From CAZNPH01 sp964574985 (GTDB lineage: Bacteria; Bacteroidota; Bacteroidia; Bacteroidales; SM23-62): a stretch of DNA of 64,000 nucleotides. Where the stretch lies: the NCBI GenBank assembly GCA_964574985.1, contig CAZNPH010000021.1, positions 1 to 64,000 on the forward strand, written 5' to 3'. This document shows positions 8,028 through 17,854 of the stretch, piece after piece. The position numbers and the translations under genes were made by a program. Each line of letters begins with the position of its first letter. Position 1 is the stretch's first letter. The notes beneath the pieces were generated by a model. That model did not search any database and had not been told where the DNA came from. It worked only from the letters and a program-made list of their open reading frames with translations.

Positions 8028-9371
8028 ATGAAAAAAAACACGCTTGTATTTGGATGGTCTGTCATCGTGGCCCTGGGAGGATTCCTGTTCGGATTTGATA
8101 CGGCTGTCATATCCGGTGTGGAAAAAAGCATCCAGGAATTGTTCGACCTGAATTCTTCCTCGCATGGTTTTACCATTGCCTCGGCACTGATTGGGACCGT
8201 CACGGGAGCGCTTATTGCCGGGAAACCGGCCGATGTTTTCGGGAGAAAACCGGTTTTGTTTATCGTTGCTTTCCTTTTTGCATCCTCAGCGGTGGGCAGT
8301 GCATTGTCCGGCAGCCAGTTCTGGTTTATTATATTCCGGTATATCGGGGGCATAGGGGTTGGCGCTTCCTCGGTGGTGGCCCCTATGTATATTTCGGAAG
8401 TATCTCCTGCCAGGGTAAGGGGGAGAATGACTGCGCTTTTCCAGTTCAATGTGATCTTTGGCATCATGATGGCATACGTTTCGAATTATCTGTTAAGGAA
8501 TGCGGGAACCGAACCCTGGCGCTGGATGCTTGGTGTGGAAGGAATACCGGCCGCAGCTTATTTTTTCCTGTTGTTTATCGTTCCCCGCAGCCCCCGTTTT
8601 CTGGTTAAGATTGGCCGGATTGGTGAAGCACGGAAGATACTGCTGCGGGTTGAAACCGGCGATGTCGAGGCTGAAATGAGGGAAATAGAAAAAAGCCTTG
8701 AAAATCGTATGAAGAAAAAAGAACGGCTGTTTTCCATGCAATACATCAAACCCATATCCATTGCATTCCTGGTGGCCATGTTCAATCAGTTTTCCGGGAT
8801 CAATGCCATCCTGTATTATGCACCCCGGATGTTTGAGCTCTCGGGGGTATCGGCGGCAGATTCAATGCTTCATCCTGTATTCATAGGCATTACAAATGCA
8901 GTTTTTACCATGCTTGGCCTGATCATTATTGACAGGGCAGGACGGAAGAAACTGCTGATCATTGGATCAGCCGGGATGTCGGTGTTCCTCGGACTGATTT
9001 CCCGGAGCTTTTATGCGCAGGACTTCGGAGGCTACACCATGCTGGCTTTTCTTATTGCTTATATTATGTTCTTTGCTTTTTCCACCGGAGCGGTCATATG
9101 GGTACTGATCGCGGAGGTATTCCCGAATGCCGTGAGAGGCCAGGGGCAATCACTGGGGAGCTTTACACACTGGTTCTTTGCCGCACTGATCACTTTCCTG
9201 TTCCCTGTGGTTGCGGAACAAACCATGAACGGGGGAGGGCATGCATTTGCTTTTTTCAGCCTGATGATGATCATCCAGGCAATTGTGGTCTGGAGGTATT
9301 TTCCCGAAACCAAGGGAAAAACACTGGAAAGCCTGGAAAAGGAAATGCGTGCAAAGAAGATGCCCGAATGA
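8028..9371 (+). CDS. MFS sugar porter (XylE-like sugar:H+ symporter)
   Basis: This 12-segment inner-membrane transporter of the sugar porter family has 447 residues. Visible signatures are FGFDTAVISGV in the first segment (as in xylose and arabinose symporters), a first-half loop (GKPADVFGRKP), YISEVSPARVRGR before segment 5, NAILYYAPRMFE in segment 7, an RAGRKKLL loop, and PETKGKTLE at the C-terminus. It probably imports a monosaccharide released in the periplasm. A sulfatase gene follows after 54 bases on the same strand. It diverges from the ECF sigma gene; the 228-bp gap holds the sigma promoter and palindrome, but I see no fully matching plus-strand promoter (a near match, TTATTTTG, lies around 7984-7991). 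Confidence 0.9.
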   Translation: MKKNTLVFGWSVIVALGGFLFGFDTAVISGVEKSIQELFDLNSSSHGFTIASALIGTVTGALIAGKPADVFGRKPVLFIVAFLFASSAVGSALSGSQFWFIIFRYIGGIGVGASSVVAPMYISEVSPARVRGRMTALFQFNVIFGIMMAYVSNYLLRNAGTEPWRWMLGVEGIPAAAYFFLLFIVPRSPRFLVKIGRIGEARKILLRVETGDVEAEMREIEKSLENRMKKKERLFSMQYIKPISIAFLVAMFNQFSGINAILYYAPRMFELSGVSAADSMLHPVFIGITNAVFTMLGLIIIDRAGRKKLLIIGSAGMSVFLGLISRSFYAQDFGGYTMLAFLIAYIMFFAFSTGAVIWVLIAEVFPNAVRGQGQSLGSFTHWFFAALITFLFPVVAEQTMNGGGHAFAFFSLMMIIQAIVVWRYFPETKGKTLESLEKEMRAKKMPE

Positions 9372-9425
9372 TACGTATTGTAAAGGAAAATGTTACTTAG
9401 GGGGAAATTTTATACAATTTGAAAA

Positions 9426-10802
9426 ATGAAAAAGACTGTTTTCAGATCGTTTCTGAGGAATGCCGGATTATCCATGGAATTGTTGGCCGTGTCGGTTCAG
9501 GCCGGACTGGCTTCGGAGAAAAAGGCCGGAAAGCCCAATATTATTTTTGTCATGGCGGATGATTTCGGTATTGACGCATTGAGCTGTTATGGCGGAGATC
9601 ATTTTGTGACTCCCGAAATTGATGCCTTGTCTCAAAAGGGCATCCGGTTAACCCATGCCTATACTTCGCCGGTGTGCGGGCCTTCGCGTGCCATGCTGAT
9701 GACCGGCCGGTATCCGTTTCGAAACGGAGCCATAGACATCGACCGGACCATGAGAGCCGCAACTCCACAGGATTGCCCTTCGTTGCCCCGCATGCTGAAA
9801 AATGCCGGTTATGCAACGGGTATGGCCGGAAAATGGAGGCAGGTTCAGTTTTCACCCGGCGAGTGGGGTTTTGAGGAAAGCCTGATGTCACCCACTGCAA
9901 ATGGTTACTACATGGCCAAAAAATGGATCATCAATGACCATGAGGTTACCCTGGAAAAGGAAATCTATTTCCCTGCAGTCATGCAGAATTATGCCCTGAA
10001 CTATATTGAAAGGCACAAGGATCATCCGTTTTTCTTCTATTATGCCCTGACCAATCCGCACACCCCCATTGTGCCCACCCCTGTTTCAGAAAAAGGGACT
10101 GACGACCCCGAACAGCTGTATGCCGACAACATTGCCTATATCGATCAGCTTGTGGGAGAATTGGCAGATAAACTGGAAGAAGCCGGGATCAGGGAGAACA
10201 CCGTACTGATTTTTACGGGCGATAACGGAACCTACGGGAAATTTCAGGGCACGGTCAACGGCAGGGAACTGGTAGGAGGAAAGGCGACCATGGCCGAAGG
10301 GGGGGCACACGTCCCAATGGTGGTGAGCTGGCCTGCAGAGATCCGGAAAGGAAGGGTTTGTGAAGACCTGATTGATTTCAGCGATATACTTCCAACACTT
10401 GCCGAACTTGCCGGTGCAAAACCGGAAACCGGCAAAGGGGAAATTGACGGAGTGAGTTTCGCTCCCCAGCTGCAGGGCAAAAAAGGCAATCCCCGCGACT
10501 GGATATTTGTTCAATGGGGGCACTACTGGTTTGTGCGCAACCGGAACTGGAAGCTGGATGAGCTGGGGCGTTTGTACGACATGCACCATGCCCCTTTCGA
10601 GGAAAATCTGGTTGAGGACCCGGAAAAACCGGAAAATAAAGAAAATACGGATAATTCCGAAGCCCTGAATGCCCGGAATGAATTGCAGGAAGTCCTTGAC
10701 AAACTGGATCCGGAATCAGGCAAATCCTATGATGACTGGGTGGGCTTCGGCATGAACGGAGTAAAATACTGGGGACCGGACATGCCGAGGCCCGACAGAT
10801 AG
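9426..10802 (+). CDS. Family S1 sulfatase (formylglycine-dependent), exported
   Basis: It removes sulfate esters from a glycan in the periplasm. The 458 residues begin with a weak signal peptide, then the metal-binding start KPNIIFVMADDFG (Asp45-Asp46) and the maturation motif CGPSR with Cys84, which would be oxidised to formylglycine by an anaerobic or aerobic maturase not in this window. A second metal site is seen in FTGDNGTYG. Oddly, the usual GKWH motif reads GKWR (AGKWRQ, about residues 137-142), so the active-site His after the Lys is replaced by Arg; such variants exist in some S1 subfamilies. It ends 3 bases before the stop of the convergent gene. The substrate is unknown. Confidence 0.92.
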   Translation: MKKTVFRSFLRNAGLSMELLAVSVQAGLASEKKAGKPNIIFVMADDFGIDALSCYGGDHFVTPEIDALSQKGIRLTHAYTSPVCGPSRAMLMTGRYPFRNGAIDIDRTMRAATPQDCPSLPRMLKNAGYATGMAGKWRQVQFSPGEWGFEESLMSPTANGYYMAKKWIINDHEVTLEKEIYFPAVMQNYALNYIERHKDHPFFFYYALTNPHTPIVPTPVSEKGTDDPEQLYADNIAYIDQLVGELADKLEEAGIRENTVLIFTGDNGTYGKFQGTVNGRELVGGKATMAEGGAHVPMVVSWPAEIRKGRVCEDLIDFSDILPTLAELAGAKPETGKGEIDGVSFAPQLQGKKGNPRDWIFVQWGHYWFVRNRNWKLDELGRLYDMHHAPFEENLVEDPEKPENKENTDNSEALNARNELQEVLDKLDPESGKSYDDWVGFGMNGVKYWGPDMPRPDR

Positions 10803-10805
10803 ATA

Positions 10806-12248
10806 TCAAATATATTTTCTGATCACATCCCCGGCTGCCTTAAGCAATTCCGGCCTTACCTCGGAATAATGCCTGGAGATCATGATGCCTTTGGCGCCTC
10901 CTTTAAAGCATGCTTCCGCACAGGCGGATATCAGTTCGGGTGTGTCTGCCTTTTCCCCTCCGGGGATCCCGATTCCCAGTCCGGCATGATTGGGCAGGGG
11001 AGCAACACCTTCGGTGATCCTCCGGGTTTCCTTTTCGGCCCATTGCGGCGTAAAAGCGCTTTGCTCCCTGGAAGGATTGTCCAGCATTTCCTGTCCGTTT
11101 TCCGGACTCCGGTTGAACCATCCGCTGAGGGTTTCATGGGCGGTTTGCATATCCATATCCATCAGCCAGGTCTCGTTGGCTTTTTTCAGCAAACCATAAT
11201 AGCGGGCGCCGCTGCAACCCGGATAAATGGAAGGTTTGACCCAGTCGGCAAAATCTTTTGCGTTTTCCGGAATATCACCGGCCCTCCATGGAAGGTTCCC
11301 GAACAGCCCGTTGTGCTGAAAATGGTATCCGATGGAAGCATCGGGCCTGACCGACCGGATTGCTTTTGCAATGTCGATCCGGTAATTGTGGTAACTGTCC
11401 CACTGGAGTTTTTCCCAGGCCATCACTTCGGGATATTCACAAATGATCCGCCAGAGGGCGACCATGGCACCGTCACGCAGCACATCACCGGGCTTGTTCC
11501 TGTACAGGTCGACCAGGGCTTTAAAACCCTCGCGGGCTTTATCCGCGTCAATGCCCCGTTCCTCTCCCAGCTTGCGGCAATGCGGACAGAAACATCCCGG
11601 ATTGAATTCGCCTATCCAGCTGCCCGGACCAAAGATGGGCAGGAAAGGGCTGTGGCGTTCATGCATGAACAGAAATCCGCTCAGGTAAGGATGTTGCTTG
11701 AATATCTCAGCGTGGAGAGACATCTGGAATATACGCCAATCGGGAATATTGACACATGAATTCCGGCGCCGCACACCCAGGTAATCGATCTGGCATGCCT
11801 GGGGGAATTTTTCCAGGCAGTTTCCCCAGTAAACCTCTCCCCCGCCCATATACAGGTCAATATCGTGGGATGAAGCTGATTCTTGCATCTGATCAACCGT
11901 ATCCCTTCCCCGGTTGTCAAGGGGCGCCTCATCGCATCTGAATTCCGTGCCCGCGTGGTGGTCTTTTCCCAGTTTGACGTCATTGTCCCTGAAGAAATAA
12001 ATGGCCGAGTTGATGGGCGCATTCTCCTGCATTTCATCGAACATCTCATCAAAGCTGCGGTCGGCAAAGGCCGCTTTGTCCACCTGGACGCCGACGAACA
12101 TTTTTCTTTTTTCGCCGGATTTCATGGTTTTGCCGGATGTCACGGCTTCCCCAGCTGCCACATCCCGGATCGCCTTTGCAGGCATGGCCATGGCGGCTCC
12201 GGTGGAGAGCATGAGGTTGCGAACGAAAATTCTTCTTGTTTTGTCCAT
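10806..12248 (-). CDS. Tat-exported putative TIM-barrel glycoside hydrolase-like protein (paralogue family, member A)
   Basis: 480 residues. The best start is MDKTRRIFVRNLML, a twin-arginine-type signal; an upstream in-frame extension to 12368 overlaps the previous gene and is not believable. I recognise no characterised family. It shares with the four relatives in this window (21338, 22896, 25922, 39785) a central CFCPHCRKL (CxCxxC) motif followed by a helical region, an IDIAKAIRSVRPDASIGYH segment, the G-GI-IP-GEK stretch and a C-terminal GGAKGIMISRHYSEV strand-turn. The layout suggests a (beta/alpha)8 glycosidase-like fold of the GHL/GH42-related type, but no catalytic residue is proven. 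It is the most diverged of the set and the last gene of the long minus-strand series. Confidence 0.65.
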   Translation of the reverse strand: MDKTRRIFVRNLMLSTGAAMAMPAKAIRDVAAGEAVTSGKTMKSGEKRKMFVGVQVDKAAFADRSFDEMFDEMQENAPINSAIYFFRDNDVKLGKDHHAGTEFRCDEAPLDNRGRDTVDQMQESASSHDIDLYMGGGEVYWGNCLEKFPQACQIDYLGVRRRNSCVNIPDWRIFQMSLHAEIFKQHPYLSGFLFMHERHSPFLPIFGPGSWIGEFNPGCFCPHCRKLGEERGIDADKAREGFKALVDLYRNKPGDVLRDGAMVALWRIICEYPEVMAWEKLQWDSYHNYRIDIAKAIRSVRPDASIGYHFQHNGLFGNLPWRAGDIPENAKDFADWVKPSIYPGCSGARYYGLLKKANETWLMDMDMQTAHETLSGWFNRSPENGQEMLDNPSREQSAFTPQWAEKETRRITEGVAPLPNHAGLGIGIPGGEKADTPELISACAEACFKGGAKGIMISRHYSEVRPELLKAAGDVIRKYI

Positions 12249-12282
12249 AATGATTTTTGTTTTAATGGTTAAAATGTTTGTT

Positions 12283-15200
12283 TTATTCGTATGCCTGCCG
12301 GCCGGCTGCCATCGTGTCTGATGCCATCCGGTCAGCTGCCAGCACCAGAAACATGAAGTTGGCCGCATGGCCGCCCATGCAGTATTCCTGTTGTTGCCAT
12401 AAATATGGGAAATCGAGCAGTTCCGGAAGATCAGGCCGGATCAGCCCCGTTCCCGAAACCACCCCGCCAGGGATATATGACCAGTCCGCCCGGTTGAAAC
12501 CATAGGCCACGGTCGGCGACCTGGCACCCACACCTGAGACGAATGATGAAGTATTGCTGCCGGGATGGACACCGAGAATGAAGTTCAGGGCATTGAACAT
12601 ATAGGTGTCCGGGAAAATATCCGGGAATGCGGCATGAAGAAAATACTGCTGCACGCCGAATCTCTGGATGGTCCACCCCGGTCCCCATATCCTTGGTTGA
12701 TAGGGAATCCCGTATGGTGTTGAGGATGTTTCTTCAGCCACTTCCGCACACAGTTTTTTCACGGCTTTTCTGACCGATGCTGTAAAGGAGGGATTCCCGA
12801 CTGCCGGCAGCACCGTTCCCACCAACCAGCCCAGATGATCTATGTCCCGGATGATGGCTGTTTCGTGGTCAAGCAGGTATTGTTTATACACATTTTTGTT
12901 TGTTGTCCGGAACAGTTCAATGGCGGCGTGGATCTTTGCACCGGTTGTCCGGCCGGAAACGGAGGGGGACGTGGAAAAGATCTCTTCCGCGGTCCGGAGG
13001 CACTGGTCACTGAGGGTGTCATTGAATCCCCTGAGTGCACGGGAAGCAGCAGCCAGATGCGCAGCAACGGTCAGCTCGCGCCGGGGGTTGTCTTCAGTGA
13101 ATACCCAGCGGTCATCGGGCGGCAATCCCTCCTCATACGGCACCCCGTCGGTCATATTGGCCCCGTCCCCAAGCATTACATACTGACGCTTGAACGGACA
13201 AATGATCCCCCGGTACAGGCGGCCGTGATTTTTATAACCATTGATGACTGCCAGGGCACCGTGCTCGATTTGCTGCAGCACATCGGGTTTGCCGTCGGGC
13301 TGATGGATCTCCACCAGATGATTTGCCTGGTCGATGGTGGTTTCATCATAGTTGACATGAAAAGTTTCCCACAGTTTGGTGAGCATGTAGATCTCACCGC
13401 TCTGGGATTCAACGCGCAGGTCATAATCCCCGGCATCGTGCCAGCCCCCTGAATTCAATCCGGGCACATGTTCCCCCGGCTCATATCCGGTGAGTGTTGA
13501 CGGCCCCTGGCGGTATCCGTCGAAATGGTTGTGGTTCGCAGGGGCCATGCGGGCATCGTCCATGTGGCAGAGTCCGTGCCAGACACGGTATTTTTCATTG
13601 ACCTGCATGTGGCACATCTGCACGGGCAGGAAATATTCCAGAACGGGCTGCCAGACGTTTTGTCTGTATGCGTCTTTGCCGATTTTAAACGGGTGGCTCT
13701 GATGATCACCGTATGCAAGCAAATACATCCCTTCCCGGTCCACCTCTGAAAAATCGAATTCCAGGTATTTGTAACGCAGGAACCGGCCGTAAACCTCCGG
13801 TTTTTTTTCCAGGACCTCCTGCCTTTCCCCGTTTGCACCGATGCGGATCAATTTTGCCGTTCCGGTTTTTTCCTCCCTTTTGTCCAGTTCGATAAAAGCC
13901 TTCTTTTTTTGGGCGGGGAGGTAGCCGACCTGGGAAACCTGGATGACCGGACTCCTTTTCCAGTTGTGCACAGCGTATGGGGTGACCACCCATTTTACCA
14001 CCCCGGAAGTAGTGTTTTCTTTTACAGGTGACCTCACCACAAACCAGCCGTTGTTGTGCTGATAGCGCCCGTCGAAGAGTTGCAGATCCCCTGTTTCGGA
14101 TTCAATGGTCATCCGCATCAGGTCATTTTCAGGGGCAACCACCAGGCATTCCCCGGTTGCCATCGGCTGAGGAGCCGTTACCCGGGACGGTTGATCTGTC
14201 AGGGCCGGTCCGTGGGGTTGCCGGGGGAATATTCCTGAGCGGCCGTCCATGTGCCAGGTTTTTCCAAACAACCTGCCGGGGAAAAGTTCCAGGTTAAAAC
14301 TTACCTGTCCCGAAAAAGCTTCGGGTACGGGCCGGTCCAGATCGACCGAAATGACGACGGATTTGCCCTGTGCACGGACTTTCACACTGTAGTTGAAATA
14401 CAGATCGGGGTAAATGATCGGATTGAACCCTTTCCTGTTCCTGGATGAATCTGGATAGGTCAGGTGGGCGGTGATCATGTTTTTTCCGGCATCCACGACC
14501 CGTTTCTGCAGCTTGGGAATGGGTTGCCACTGGCCGGGGACCCTGTTCAGTCGGAGATCCCCGTTGGTGGCCACACGCATGTCATGCATGATGATGGAAA
14601 TGCCACCCTGGTGGCCTTCGGGATACATATCCTGGAAAGCCATAACATGAACACCCTCTTTCTCGAAATATTCCAGATCGTTCAAACGGAAAGACACATG
14701 ATCCGAAACCCTGCGGATGATCTCCAGGCACATGCGGCCGTTGTGATAGGGACCTTTCCAGAATCCGGCCTTATAAGCCCTGTTGTTGCCATGTGCAGGA
14801 TCCGCAGCATGGGATAACCATTCTCCGTGGGCATGGTCAACAAGGTTCCGCTCGGTATAGTTCCAGCATCTCATGGCTTTTTCCAGCCAGGACTCGTCGC
14901 CGGTCAGCTTATATGCATTGACAAAGCCCAAAATCGCTTCGGCCTGTGACCACCACTGATACCGGGTGTTGAGATGCCCGGTTCTGCTGTCTTTTTCGTA
15001 TATCAGGCTTCCGTCAGCCTGAAGCCCTTCGCAGGCTGACTGTGCAAGCTTGATGCTGATTTTCCGGACTTTGCTGGTCAGTGCAGGATCTTCCAGCAAA
15101 TGTGCCGCTTCGGTAAGCAGCCATGAAGTTTCGATATCATGGCCGTAAGAGATCAAAGAAGATGTGGGTTCCCATTTTTCGTTGAAATATACGATCAGGT

Positions 15201-16056
15201 GGAAATTCCGGGGGTCGATGATCTTATCCGTAAAAACTCCGATAAGGTTCCGCAAACTGCCGGCAAGCTTTTTATCGGGCCAGGTCCTGTACAGATTGGC
15301 GTATGCTTCCAGCAGGTGAATATGCGTATTCATTGCTTTCCGGGTATCCCTGCTTTCATCACCGAACATCTTCTCATGGATCCTCTCCCATTCCCTGCCG
15401 TACACCTCGAAGTACCCTTTGTATTTACGGTCAAAAGCATTTTTTTCGATGGTTTCATAAATATTCCGGGCTTCTGCAAGGGATTCCCGGTCTCCCGTCG
15501 CACGGTAATATTCAGACAGGGCATAAATAAAAAAGGCCTGGGTGTAAAGCTGCTTTCTGGTGTCGACAGGTTCCCCGTCCGCATTGACGCTTCTGAAAGC
15601 CCCTCCGTATTCCCGGTCAATGAAGTGGTCGAGTATGTAATCCCTGGCATGGGTTGCGGTTTTCAGATATTCAATATCTTTCAGGACGCGATAGGCTGCG
15701 GAAAAAGTCCACAGGATGCGTGCGTTCATGATCCCTCCCCTGTCGGCATCCTTGTCAATGCGGTTGCCGGCATCCATATGTCCGTAGAATCCGCCGTTCA
15801 CTTCATCCAGCATGTTTTCTGACCAGAAGGGCAGAATGTTGCCGGTCAGGTTTTCCGTTACTGATTTCTCAAGTTCTATCAATTGCCGGGGCAGATGCCG
15901 GGACGGATTGTTGACCGGTTTCCGTTCATTTCCTTGTGCAGTCAGATTTCTTTGCGTCAGGCAGAAAACCATAATGAGGCATAGTGCCATCCATTTGGCA
16001 TCCGATCCGGGACAGGCGGATAAAAACGTGTGCAGGAATGATTTGTGTGTTTTCAT
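12283..16056 (-). CDS. Fusion of cellobiose 2-epimerase-like (AGE) domain and GH9 glycoside hydrolase
   Basis: The 1257 residues carry two enzyme modules. Residues about 55-450 are an N-acylglucosamine/cellobiose 2-epimerase (alpha/alpha)6 barrel. FWSENMLDEVNGGFYGHMD, the catalytic-type His in SYGHDIETSWL (about 303) and the terminal His in KGPYHNGRM (about 436) match cellobiose 2-epimerases. Residues about 460-750 form a beta-sandwich region, then a cellulase N-terminal Ig-like domain (QVSQVGYLPAQKKKAFIEL) and a GH9 catalytic barrel with the Asp pair in GGWHDAGDYD (about 866-875), GVHPGSNTSSFVSGVG, and the general acid Glu in QQEYCMGGHAAN (about 1220). A signal peptide is present. One exported polypeptide could both hydrolyse a beta-glucan or manno-oligosaccharide and epimerise the reducing end. 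Each half is a full-length domain, so this is not a reading error at a gene boundary. Confidence 0.88.
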   Translation of the reverse strand: MKTHKSFLHTFLSACPGSDAKWMALCLIMVFCLTQRNLTAQGNERKPVNNPSRHLPRQLIELEKSVTENLTGNILPFWSENMLDEVNGGFYGHMDAGNRIDKDADRGGIMNARILWTFSAAYRVLKDIEYLKTATHARDYILDHFIDREYGGAFRSVNADGEPVDTRKQLYTQAFFIYALSEYYRATGDRESLAEARNIYETIEKNAFDRKYKGYFEVYGREWERIHEKMFGDESRDTRKAMNTHIHLLEAYANLYRTWPDKKLAGSLRNLIGVFTDKIIDPRNFHLIVYFNEKWEPTSSLISYGHDIETSWLLTEAAHLLEDPALTSKVRKISIKLAQSACEGLQADGSLIYEKDSRTGHLNTRYQWWSQAEAILGFVNAYKLTGDESWLEKAMRCWNYTERNLVDHAHGEWLSHAADPAHGNNRAYKAGFWKGPYHNGRMCLEIIRRVSDHVSFRLNDLEYFEKEGVHVMAFQDMYPEGHQGGISIIMHDMRVATNGDLRLNRVPGQWQPIPKLQKRVVDAGKNMITAHLTYPDSSRNRKGFNPIIYPDLYFNYSVKVRAQGKSVVISVDLDRPVPEAFSGQVSFNLELFPGRLFGKTWHMDGRSGIFPRQPHGPALTDQPSRVTAPQPMATGECLVVAPENDLMRMTIESETGDLQLFDGRYQHNNGWFVVRSPVKENTTSGVVKWVVTPYAVHNWKRSPVIQVSQVGYLPAQKKKAFIELDKREEKTGTAKLIRIGANGERQEVLEKKPEVYGRFLRYKYLEFDFSEVDREGMYLLAYGDHQSHPFKIGKDAYRQNVWQPVLEYFLPVQMCHMQVNEKYRVWHGLCHMDDARMAPANHNHFDGYRQGPSTLTGYEPGEHVPGLNSGGWHDAGDYDLRVESQSGEIYMLTKLWETFHVNYDETTIDQANHLVEIHQPDGKPDVLQQIEHGALAVINGYKNHGRLYRGIICPFKRQYVMLGDGANMTDGVPYEEGLPPDDRWVFTEDNPRRELTVAAHLAAASRALRGFNDTLSDQCLRTAEEIFSTSPSVSGRTTGAKIHAAIELFRTTNKNVYKQYLLDHETAIIRDIDHLGWLVGTVLPAVGNPSFTASVRKAVKKLCAEVAEETSSTPYGIPYQPRIWGPGWTIQRFGVQQYFLHAAFPDIFPDTYMFNALNFILGVHPGSNTSSFVSGVGARSPTVAYGFNRADWSYIPGGVVSGTGLIRPDLPELLDFPYLWQQQEYCMGGHAANFMFLVLAADRMASDTMAAGRQAYE

Positions 16057-16103
16057 GTAGATTGTTTTTTGTCAGGCGAAATATCGGGTTAAATAAATAC
16101 CGG

Positions 16104-17795
16104 TCATTCCCGGTCAATGATCAATACCCAGTCCTGTTTAATGGGGGCGGCGGGGACGGAATATTTTTCTCCTTCTTTCAGGACAAAGCTTCCCTGGTCA
16201 TAGGCGTCACCGGTCCTGGGGTCATAGTAGGTGGCCCGGTAGGTTTGACCCGGGTTTAATCCCTCCAGCCGGTAACTCTCTTTCCCAGGTTTGTCATAAA
16301 AATAAACCCCGGTGGCCTTGCCCGGGATCCCGGCCACGTAATTCCCCAGATGATCTTCGTTGGTGGCATGATCGTTGATCCACTCCGGATGGGGCCGGAA
16401 ATCCCACCAATCGACATTTTTCAGGATCTTATGACCGATACCCACCATCTCTGCACCCGGCCACCGGTAGGCTTCTTCCCAGGGCATATTGCCCCAGATG
16501 GTCCCCCCGGGGGATTTCCCGAAAGGATCCCCTTTGCGGTTGAACTGCCAGATGGCGTCGGCGCCGTAGGAAAAACCCGGTGCCCCGAGCATAAAACTGC
16601 TCCAGAATAAAAAACGCTGCACCTTTTCACCGCTGCCGCCCCCGTGCATGCCCTCAAAACATGCCTCGCCGATCAGTACGGGACGGTCCGGGAATTTTTC
16701 CCGGGCATACCGGATTTGCCTCACCGCGCGGGGCAGTGTCCGGAAGCCGCCGTGTCCGGGCTGAACGAACACAAAATCTATCAGGGACATATCGTCGGTG
16801 TGTTCAAAACGGGGAGCAAAAGGGCCGGGATGAACGGTCATTATTCTATCGAAAGGATCAATTTCCTTTACATAACGGGCAATTTCAGTGTACTGCGTTT
16901 TCTGCGATGCTATGCTTTCATCGGTCCATTCCGACAGATAATAGGGCAGGGACACCTCGCCGCACAGGTTCCAGACCACGGGACAGGCACCGTAGCGGGC
17001 CACGACATAGCGCCAGTGCCTTTTCAGTTTTTCCACGCCCATGAACTCTACATAGTATCCCCAGTTGGGCATGATGTTGGGCAACATTTCATTTTTGACC
17101 AGCCACTCGATGCGCAGGTCGGTCAGATCGAAGTAACGGGGATTGATGGTCTCAAATCCTTCCGTCCAGGGGTCTCCGGCCGCATTTTGTCCTCGCTCAT
17201 CCATAGGCGGGATATCGCAGGGGAAACCCAGTGCGAACTGAATGACGGTGAATCCTTTCTGTTTCCGGTCCCGGGTCAGCATATGAAATTCACCGGGCCA
17301 TTTCAGCCGGTTGCTCATGCCGAACCACCAGGAATCGGCCAGCCAGAAAAACGGGGTGCCGTCCAGATGCTCAAAATGGGTGTTGTCCTCACTGATCTGT
17401 ATGGTCCCGTGCTTGTATAAAAGGTTATCCCCCTTGTACGGGGTGACGGTGATACTGCCTTTTTTCCCGTGCAGACCCTCATTGCCGGTGTCGCTGCAGC
17501 GGGTGGTGAAAGAGTAATCGCCTGTTTCGTGTGCGCTGTATCGGAAGGTCCAGGTGTTTTCGCCCGACCAGAAAGCTGGGACTGTTTGCTTTTGGCCCCC
17601 AGGTTGCAGAACGATCAGATCAAGCTCCACATCCCGGAAAGGGTCTTCATATTCTTTTGACGATTCATAGCTCCACTGGATTACCTGGTTTTGCGGGACG
17701 GTCAACTGCCGGGCAAAACCGGCCAGGGGCAGTAAGAAACAAACAGTCAGCAGTAATTTTGTCCGGTTTGCTTTAATATGAAAAGTTCTGTTCAT
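16104..17795 (-). CDS. DUF5060/DUF4038 glycoside hydrolase (GH140-like), exported
   Basis: 563 residues with a cleavable signal peptide (LLLTVCFLLPLAGFA). Residues about 30-125 form the DUF5060 beta-sandwich, followed by a DUF4038-type TIM barrel starting at FEHLDGTPFFWLADSWW. GH140 apiosidases belong to this superfamily. Candidate catalytic acids are the Glu of WNLCGEVSLPYY (about 280) and the Glu of LIGEACFEG (about 376). A short beta domain closes the protein. The neighbours are GH9 and GH42-like genes on the same strand, spaced by 47 and 59 bases. The substrate is not determined; apiose- or rhamnose-containing side chains are possible by family. Confidence 0.82.
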   Translation of the reverse strand: MNRTFHIKANRTKLLLTVCFLLPLAGFARQLTVPQNQVIQWSYESSKEYEDPFRDVELDLIVLQPGGQKQTVPAFWSGENTWTFRYSAHETGDYSFTTRCSDTGNEGLHGKKGSITVTPYKGDNLLYKHGTIQISEDNTHFEHLDGTPFFWLADSWWFGMSNRLKWPGEFHMLTRDRKQKGFTVIQFALGFPCDIPPMDERGQNAAGDPWTEGFETINPRYFDLTDLRIEWLVKNEMLPNIMPNWGYYVEFMGVEKLKRHWRYVVARYGACPVVWNLCGEVSLPYYLSEWTDESIASQKTQYTEIARYVKEIDPFDRIMTVHPGPFAPRFEHTDDMSLIDFVFVQPGHGGFRTLPRAVRQIRYAREKFPDRPVLIGEACFEGMHGGGSGEKVQRFLFWSSFMLGAPGFSYGADAIWQFNRKGDPFGKSPGGTIWGNMPWEEAYRWPGAEMVGIGHKILKNVDWWDFRPHPEWINDHATNEDHLGNYVAGIPGKATGVYFYDKPGKESYRLEGLNPGQTYRATYYDPRTGDAYDQGSFVLKEGEKYSVPAAPIKQDWVLIIDRE

Positions 17796-17854
17796 TTCTG
17801 TTTATTTTGACCCCGGGTTTGTTCACTTTGATCCCGTATTGTCTTATTCAGCGA

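Noticed and set aside
12248..12368. N-terminal extension of the TIM-barrel protein (member A)
   Set aside because: It overlaps the GH9 fusion gene and would bury the twin-arginine signal inside the protein.
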